Shown here one piece after another: positions 34,187-40,276 of a DNA stretch of 40,276 bases. The position numbers were made by a program, and so were the translations under genes. The stretch's first letter is position 1; each line of letters begins with the position of its first letter. The notes under the pieces are model-generated. The model was not told the origin of the DNA. It saw nothing but the letters and a program-made list of their open reading frames with translations, and searched no databases. Source of the stretch: Flavobacteriaceae bacterium (GTDB lineage Bacteria > Bacteroidota > Bacteroidia > Flavobacteriales > Flavobacteriaceae); the NCBI GenBank assembly GCA_021648265.1, contig JAKITD010000022.1, positions 1-40,276 on the forward strand, read 5' to 3'.

Positions 34187-34801
34187 ATGAGAAAAATTAC
34201 TTTCCTGCTCTTTTTTACCAGTTTACTAGTAACTGCACAAGAAGAAAACACCAAAATAAAACTGCATAGTTTTTCGGTTACTCCTTTAAATGTTTATGTT
34301 AACTCTAATGCAGGTGGAATATCCTTAGGAGCAGACTTAGTCATAAAAAAAGACAAACATTTAGTTAAATTAACACTACTAGGAGGAGGCGAAATCAATA
34401 TTTCGACACTCGGACCATCAAGAGCAGAAAGTTTTTACGAAATAGATTTACTATATGGTAGAGAAATAAGATTAAAAAAAAGACTGTTTCTTGATATTTA
34501 TGGCGGTATAGGATATTTTAATCAAGTTATTTCTACTCCCGAAAAAATCCCTGGATCGGGATCAAGTTCTAGCGGGTTTGGTGGCTTTTCTTTTGGCACT
34601 TCTGAATATGAAAATAATATAGAAAACAATATCACAATTGGGCTTCCTTTACAAAGCAGAATACGGTTTCAAACTGGCAGGCGTTTTTCAGTAGGTTTGC
34701 AATTGCATGCGAACTTAAATTTGCATAGAAGTATTTATAATATTGGCCCCTTTTTACAATGGAATTTACAAACTGTAAGTGATTTTTACTGTTTTGTTTA
34801 A
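34187..34801 (+). CDS. Small secreted protein, possibly an outer-membrane barrel
   Basis: 204 aa from ATG 34187 (MRKITFLLFFTSLLVTAQ), chosen because it gives a clean signal peptide; an upstream in-frame ATG at 34079 precedes no such signal. The mature part is built of alternating beta-like strands (KLHSFSVTPLNVYVNSNAGG, HLVKLTLLGGGEINI, RLFLDIYGGIGYFNQVI, SRIRFQTGRRFSVGLQLHA), which suggests an 8- to 10-strand outer-membrane barrel. No named family recognised. It is the first gene of the accessory block after the secG terminator. Confidence 0.7.
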   Translation: MRKITFLLFFTSLLVTAQEENTKIKLHSFSVTPLNVYVNSNAGGISLGADLVIKKDKHLVKLTLLGGGEINISTLGPSRAESFYEIDLLYGREIRLKKRLFLDIYGGIGYFNQVISTPEKIPGSGSSSSGFGGFSFGTSEYENNIENNITIGLPLQSRIRFQTGRRFSVGLQLHANLNLHRSIYNIGPFLQWNLQTVSDFYCFV

Positions 34802-34902
34802 AAATTCATTAAAGCATATTTGTTGTTTTACTAAACCTTTTAAAAGTTATTTCTTTTAAAAACACTACCTTTAAAAAACTATAACTAACTGACTAACAAT
34901 AT

Positions 34903-34926
34903 AATAAGCGAATAAGCGAATAAGCG
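34903..34926. repeat. Period-8 tandem repeat AATAAGCG x3
   Basis: Three exact copies, immediately upstream of the promoter of the LRR gene. Otherwise 34802-34943 shows no gene. Confidence 0.8.
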
Positions 34927-34943
34927 AAATTTTAATTTTCTTA

Positions 34944-34973
34944 TTGATTTCTGCAATATTATTACTAAGTTTG
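34944..34973 (+). promoter_or_regulatory. Promoter of the LRR gene
   Basis: TTG (34944-34946), 19 bp, TAAGTTTG (34966-34973): both boxes and the spacing fit the Bacteroidota consensus. Leader of about 60 bases to ATG 35042. Confidence 0.65.
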
Positions 34974-35041
34974 GGAGCAACCTTTTTTTACTAATTAAAC
35001 TAAGAATACTTTTTTTTTAGAGAAAAAACAGACAACTACTT

Positions 35042-36205
35042 ATGAAGCCTCTTACTTTTTACATTGTTATTTTATTTTTAGCAACTACTATTTTATGCCA
35101 AGCACAAATAGTAAACATACCCGATATAAATTTTAAAAACAAACTCTTAAATCACGACCCTATTATTGATACCAATAATGATAGTGAAATACAATTTACC
35201 GAAGCCGAAGCCTTAACCGAAACATTAAATCTAGATGGCACTTCCTCAAACCCTGGCGAAATTGCAGACCTAACAGGTATTGAAGCTTTTGTTAATATAG
35301 ATAAACTACAATGTAGTTATAACCAGCTTGCTAGTATAGATTTAAGCTTTAACACTGCACTGTTAAATCTAGTTTGTAACCAAAACCCCTTAACAAGTAT
35401 CAATATTAGTAATAATACTGTTTTAAGAACTTTAAGTATTTATGGCAGCCAATTAACCAGTATAGATGTTAGTAATAACGATGAGCTAATACTAATACAA
35501 GTAAGCGGCAACCTAACAAATATAGATGTTAGCAACAACCCTGTTTTACAATATTTATATGTACAAGGTAACCAACTTACAAATATAGATGTAACAAATA
35601 ACCCTATTTTAGTGAGTCTAACCTGCGAACATAACCAACTCACTCAAATAGACTTAAGTAGCAACCCCTTGTTAAATTTTTTGCACTGTAGAAATAATAA
35701 TTTAACCGAGCTTGATTTAAGCAATAATACAGACTTACGTACAGTAAGTTTGCTTTACAATAATGAATTAACATACCTTAATATTAAAAATGGCTATAAC
35801 AACGACATTATAACAAGTGGATCGTATGCTAGTGATTTTACAAACCTACCAAATTTAGAAACTGTATGTATAGACGATGTAAATTCTAGCTTGGCAACTT
35901 TTATAGAAGACCAAGTAGGATATCCAATAATCTTTACCGAAGAGTGTCTATTAACTACAACTCAAATCACAATAACCAACCTTATAGTGTATCCAAACCC
36001 CGTAAACGAAAAGTTAAACATACAATCACAATCGCCAATTATTAAAGTTGAAGTTTATAATTTGTTAGGGCAACTACTTATTAGTAAATCTAACAAAACC
36101 GCCATTAAAAATATAAATACCACATCTTTAAATACTGGAGTTTACTTTATTAGAGTAACAGACCAAAACAATAATTATAGCATTAAACAAATTATAAAAA
36201 AATAA
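35042..36205 (+). CDS. Leucine-rich-repeat protein with T9SS sorting domain
   Basis: 387 aa. Signal peptide (MKPLTFYIVILFLATTILCQ, cleaved near CQAQ), an N-terminal segment with a calcium-binding-like DTNNDSEIQFTEAE, then about eight leucine-rich repeats of 20-22 residues with the pattern LTSIDVSNN..L (residues about 85-260). The last 70 residues (about 316-387) are a type A T9SS C-terminal domain: VYPNPVNEKLNI, VEVYNLLGQLL, LNTGVYFIRV and a final KQIIKK. It should be exported by the GldKLMN-based T9SS and anchored on or released from the cell surface, where LRR proteins bind proteins or glycans. A promoter precedes it; the next gene follows after 4 bp. Confidence 0.92.
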   Translation: MKPLTFYIVILFLATTILCQAQIVNIPDINFKNKLLNHDPIIDTNNDSEIQFTEAEALTETLNLDGTSSNPGEIADLTGIEAFVNIDKLQCSYNQLASIDLSFNTALLNLVCNQNPLTSINISNNTVLRTLSIYGSQLTSIDVSNNDELILIQVSGNLTNIDVSNNPVLQYLYVQGNQLTNIDVTNNPILVSLTCEHNQLTQIDLSSNPLLNFLHCRNNNLTELDLSNNTDLRTVSLLYNNELTYLNIKNGYNNDIITSGSYASDFTNLPNLETVCIDDVNSSLATFIEDQVGYPIIFTEECLLTTTQITITNLIVYPNPVNEKLNIQSQSPIIKVEVYNLLGQLLISKSNKTAIKNINTTSLNTGVYFIRVTDQNNNYSIKQIIKK

Positions 36206-36209
36206 AGTT

Positions 36210-36797
36210 ATGAAAACAACAATCCTACTACTCAGTCTATTTATGATGATGCAAGCCAGTTGCAATCGTGAAGAAGACCCTTACAACCCAACATTGCCAG
36301 AAGCAACAAAAATAGGAGCTAATACTTTTGGCTGTAAAATTAATGGGCAAATTATGGTGCCAAAAGACAGTAGAGTTAGTAGTCAACCTGGGGGAGCTCC
36401 AACTGGAGTAACTTATGCTAGAAACAGAACTTTAAATAAACATTATGATTGGATTGAAGCAATAGACCGAGTAGAAAACAGAGGAGGCATAGCTTTTAAA
36501 TTACCAAATATAGACTCTTTGGGTGTTGGTGAGTACATTATTAAACATGTAGAAGGTGCTTTTAGTCGGGCTAATCCTAATATTGTGTATATGGGTGCTA
36601 TATCTGTAAATGGTTTTTATAGCTCAATAGAAGCTACTGGAAAAATTATTATTACACGGTACGATGATGAGGTTATCTCTGGCACTTTTTATTGTACCTT
36701 AAAAAACGATTATGACCCGCCAAATGATATTATAGAAGTAACCGAAGGTCGTTTTGACTTTAACAAAAGCACTATAAATACAACAAAATTTCGTTAA
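36210..36797 (+). CDS. DUF6252-like lipoprotein
   Basis: 195 aa. Lipoprotein signal MKTTILLLSLFMMMQASC with lipidated C18, then EATKIGANTFGCKINGQIMV and a C-terminal TEGRFDFN. The pattern of a lipidated N-terminus, a conserved GANTFGC and a final GRFDF matches a Bacteroidota family I know as DUF6252, of unknown function. It starts four bases after the LRR gene, so the two are surely one transcript. Probably an outer-membrane lipoprotein facing the periplasm or surface. Confidence 0.78.
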   Translation: MKTTILLLSLFMMMQASCNREEDPYNPTLPEATKIGANTFGCKINGQIMVPKDSRVSSQPGGAPTGVTYARNRTLNKHYDWIEAIDRVENRGGIAFKLPNIDSLGVGEYIIKHVEGAFSRANPNIVYMGAISVNGFYSSIEATGKIIITRYDDEVISGTFYCTLKNDYDPPNDIIEVTEGRFDFNKSTINTTKFR

Positions 36798-36880
36798 AAA
36801 AAAGGTGGCTGCTGTAACAACCACCAAAATAGTAAACATTAAAAAAACGCATCTTTATTAACATTTAACAATCCAAAATT

Positions 36881-39800
36881 ATGAATTTTCCAAAGAAAAA
36901 CTACATTTTACGTAAGAAACTTAATACTTTTTTATTCTTATGTTTTACAATTACCTTGTTTTCTCAAAACCCGCCAACAGCAGCAACTTTTAAACAACAA
37001 GATATACAGTATTGGCAGGATGCCTTACAATTAATACAACCACAAATCACTACAGGTATTTTATACAATAAAGTTTCTCCTTTTTGTAACCTATACACTT
37101 TTAATACTGCTGAGTACAACACGGCAAATTCAAAATTGTTTAAACAAGCTTTATCCGAGCTGCATAGGGCAAGTGATAACCAATCGCAATTTATATCAAT
37201 AGGCGATTTAAAAGATTTTAAAGAACAAGTTTATTTTTCAAACAACAATCCCGCCATACCTATTGTAGAAATAGGTGTAATAAACACCTCTTTTAATTTT
37301 CTATTTTACAATGAGGAAAATGAGGATGATGGTGGTTTAAAATACATTAACGGTGTATATACTCCAATAGTTGGAAAAACTACTGTTTTTGAAAAACACG
37401 TTAGCCTCATTAGCCCTCAAAAAGAATTTATCATCGCTTCTACTGACGGTACAGTATCATTTAGAATAAACAACACTATCTATTTTAATAACGGAAAAAG
37501 TATAAAAACACTAACTACAAATTTTGGCTCAAATGGTAGTTTTTCATTAGTTACTAATGAGGTTGTAAATACTAATTTACACAATGTAACCTATGCTAGT
37601 TTTGGCGAAAAAATAATCGAGTTTAACATTACCTATACAGATAACAGTACTTTAACCACCTTTGCCAAAATAAGAGTAATAAACCGTGAGGCTTCGCAAA
37701 ACATTCCTCCTCCAAATGGTTGCTCAAAAACTAATATAATTCCTTACACTTCTACCGAACCACCTTATCAGGCTTGGGACGAGCAATCTGCCATAAACGG
37801 AAAACTGGAGTATAAAATATTTTTTGGCGATAATAATCTATCTGGTAATTGCGATTTGTCACGTGTTAAAAAACCGTTTATACTAATTGATGGTTTTGAC
37901 CCTGGAGACAAAAGACGTATTGAACTTAGTGATTGCAACCCATTTTGCCAAACATTAAATAAAAATGTAGAGGGTGTGTTTGAGCCTAACGAGTACAAAT
38001 CTCTTTACAGTTTAATGACTTATAATAATGGAGATAATAGTATTGTGGGAGAGCTCCAAGAAGAAAACTACGATGTTATCATTATAAATTTACCTACAGA
38101 GCGTGCTCCGTGGGATGAAAATGAGATTTTACACGATTTTGGTGCAGACTATATACAACGTAATGCAATGACATTAACTTCTTTCATTAAAGAAGTTAAT
38201 ACCAGTTTAGCAGATAATAATAGCACAGAAGAATTAGTAATAGTAGGCCCTAGTATGGGAGGGCAAATTACACGTTACGCATTAGCCTATATGGAGAAGC
38301 AAGAACAAGTAACAGGCAATAACTCTTGGTATCATAATACTCGTTTATGGGTAAGTATGGATAGTCCTCATCAAGGAGCAAACATTCCATTAGCTATTCA
38401 AGGTAGTATTTATTTTTTAGGTTTCATTAATGGAGATGACGAAGCAAAAAAATAGTATGAAGAAAGCTTACGTTCTCCGGCTGCAAAACAGATGCTTATA
38501 GACCATTATGACTATTTTTTAACTTCCAATAAATCACCATACTTTATAGATTATCAAGCAGATTTAGCAGCAAATGGTTTGTCAAACTCAAATGGATATC
38601 CATTACTAAGTCGTAATATATCTATAATAAACGGGTCACTTACTGGTGTTAAAAACGCACAGCCTAGTCAGCGATTTTTAGATATGAGAGGCTATATAGA
38701 TTTGTCTTGGTGGCCTTTTAATTGGAGAATTAATGTATTGACCATTAAAAACAATTACCAGCAAGAAATTAATCAAACAGGTATGGTACTTGACATTAGG
38801 GCATATAGAGCTGATTGGAATTTTTATAATTCTCTTATTGCCCATAGAACAAACACTAATTGGCAAGGTAGCAGATGCGGTTCCTGGTGGTTACTTTAAT
38901 ACAGGTAATGACCTTAAAGAGATACTTGTTGCAAAACTAAGAGAACGAAACATTAGAAGACAAATGTACGTTCCTTCTACAGAAAATGGTTTAGTTGTTC
39001 CTCACGCCTTTATTTCAACACATTCTGCATTAGACACAAATGGGTTTTCAGATTGGTATCAACCTATTGGTAAAAATATTGTTTGCACCAATCAAACACC
39101 TTTTGATAGTTATTATGGAGAAACCAACAACACAGAACACGTTTCTTTTACTCAAGCTAGTAAAGACTGGCTATTCGAAGAATTAGCAGGCAACCCACAA
39201 CCTCCAACTGTATATTTAGATGCCAATGATTTAAATGGTCCAGATGTTGTTTGTAATAATGATATTGTAACGTATGATTTTGGCTTCTGCGATATAGGCT
39301 CTCATGTAGTAACTTGGGAAATATCTAACAGCTTAGAATATATTAGCTCAGATGGACATTATATAACCGTAGAAGGTAACTCAACAAGAGGCTCTGGTTA
39401 TATAAGAGCCATATTTTCAGACCAGACTGTTCAAAAAAACATTTGGGTAGGCACACCTAGCGCACCTACAAGTTTAAATGGTCCAGAGTTAGTAAATTCG
39501 GGTGTGGTATACTTATAATGGTGGTGGTAGTTCTGGTGCAACATCCTATAAGGATATTACCTTACCCTTTTGATCCCCTAATAGATATCCCCGTAGATCA
39601 AAATAGTGACAGGTGGCAAATGGAATCTAACGAGAATACAGGCTGGAATGATGGTATTTGGACAGGTAATGGAGGCATTGGTGGTGATGTACAATTAATT
39701 GCTGTTAACAGTTGTGGACCAGGAGGTTCTTTGCATATTGAAGTAGAACATGATAATTCTGGTGGCAGCTGTACAAGTTGCGATGCCTTACCTCCAGATC

Positions 39801-40027
39801 CAATACCAAACTCAGCAGATGAAAATTTTAAATTAGACTTTAGTGACCATCCAGAAGGCACGTATTATATTTATATTTACGATCAGTTTTCAAACCTTAT
39901 GTACCAAGGGCAGTCAACAAATATTGACAAAACCGTAGAGACAACAAACATCCCCAGCGGTCTATATTACTTACACATTCACGATATAAATGGTGTAACC
40001 ATGAAACAGCTTTTTATTGAACATTAA
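36881..40027 (+). pseudogene. Broken T9SS substrate with lipase-like alpha/beta-hydrolase domain
   Basis: Reading in sequence, the original product would be about 1,040 aa. It has a signal peptide (FLFLCFTITLFSQN), a beta-rich N-terminal region, an alpha/beta-hydrolase region with nucleophile-elbow GPSMGG (S458), a PKD-like segment and a C-terminal type A T9SS sorting domain (HPEGTYYIYIYDQFSNLMYQ; IPSGLYYLHIHD; MKQLFIEH). It is interrupted by an in-frame TAG at 38453-38455 (same frame on both sides), a frameshift near 38860-38875, another near 39505-39515 and a third near 39560-39575. The fragment ORFs at 38492, 38790 and 39518 are pieces of this one gene. Four disruptions make a recent sequencing artefact unlikely, though homopolymers are near. 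Confidence 0.82.
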
Positions 40028-40054
40028 GACCTAATAATTACATTTTACTATTTA

Positions 40055-40083
40055 AATGCCAGCTTTTAAGCTGGCATTTTTTT
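40055..40083 (+). terminator. Terminator after the lipase-like pseudogene
   Basis: AATGCCAGCTT and AAGCTGGCATT form an 11-bp stem with a two-base loop, followed by a T-run. Its stem resembles that of the secG terminator. Confidence 0.88.
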
Positions 40084-40094
40084 GTTGTAAACAC

Positions 40095-40121
40095 AATAAT
40101 AATAATAATAATAATAATAAT
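40095..40121. repeat. (AAT)9 microsatellite
   Basis: Nine exact AAT units in non-coding DNA. The rest of the window to 40276 shows no gene; it has a loose direct repeat (ATATTGTTTTT...CATG.CA at about 40170 and 40208). Confidence 0.85.
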
Positions 40122-40276
40122 AGCGTTCACTGAAACAACTACTTTATTCGTAACTAATCAGTCCCAAATATATTGTTTTTTTTCATGACAAAAAGGCATT
40201 GAAGAAATATTGTTTTTCATGTCATTTTTTCAGTGTTTTTATTTGGTAAATTATACTTCTTTGTGTAATTTCATGG

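Noticed and set aside
35320..35720. Regularly repeated 60-66-bp units suggesting a CRISPR-like array
   Set aside because: They are codons of the leucine-rich repeats of an intact reading frame; spacers are not unique sequences and repeats are degenerate.
36804..36825. GGTGG...CCACC hairpin after the DUF6252-like gene as a terminator
   Set aside because: The stem is short and interrupted and no T-run follows.
38440..38460. Programmed stop-codon read-through in the lipase-like gene
   Set aside because: Three further frameshifts downstream show that the gene is simply decayed; no recoding signal is visible.
38790..39518. Independent 242-aa protein
   Set aside because: Its first 25 residues are out-of-frame sequence; the rest continues the lipase-like frame after a frameshift.
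40095..40121. AAT run as a contingency locus
   Set aside because: It lies in non-coding DNA after a terminator, with no promoter or gene within the window that it could control.

Overview
The window is chromosomal DNA of a low-GC member of the Bacteroidota, almost certainly class Flavobacteriia. The evidence is the gldK-gldL-gldM-gldN order of the gliding/type IX secretion (T9SS) locus, T9SS C-terminal sorting domains on secreted proteins, Bacteroidota-type promoters (TAnnTTTG, sometimes with TTG about 19 bp upstream), and an initiator tRNA without encoded CCA. I cannot name the genus from sequence alone.

Layout. 1-181: 3' end of an IS66-type transposase. 308-3956 (minus): alaS and a GSCFA-domain gene. 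4074-7233 (plus): a compact run of M23 peptidase, MerR-like regulator, LemA and two TPM-domain proteins, followed by a lipoprotein (7280-8407). 8436-8969: decayed outer-membrane beta-barrel gene. 9055-12261: GTPases der and era (minus) around a small membrane protein. 12262-14632: accessory island with a possible tRNA 3' remnant and terminator, a 136-bp imperfect palindrome, a decayed hsdM start, helically spaced repeats, an intact Fic gene, and the first codons of an hsdR-like gene. 14633-14705: initiator tRNA (minus). 14803-16428: AsmA-like anchored protein. 16425-28937 (minus): ABC-F ATPase, FAD oxidoreductase, gldN-M-L-K, arginase-fold protein, topA and a membrane protein. 29115-33773 (plus): miaB, sigma-54 activator, lptE, a TPR-like protein and secG. 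34187-40027 (plus): accessory secreted-protein region with a small secreted protein, a leucine-rich-repeat T9SS substrate, a DUF6252-like lipoprotein and a broken lipase-like T9SS substrate.

How the parts fit. GldK, GldL, GldM and GldN form the trans-envelope motor and ring of T9SS. The LRR protein and the broken lipase carry the C-terminal signals such a system exports. LptE and SecG add envelope-assembly functions; Der, Era, MiaB, AlaS and the initiator tRNA serve translation.

Most notable observations: (i) a fossil type I restriction-modification locus of which only the Fic gene is intact; (ii) degenerate period-7 tandem repeats of three sequence families, one of them inside a coding sequence; (iii) a dispersed repeat of about 47 bp directly abutting two start codons; (iv) an arginase-fold protein beside gldK that has lost three of six metal ligands. 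I see no CRISPR array, no complete mobile element and no unmistakable new multi-gene system.
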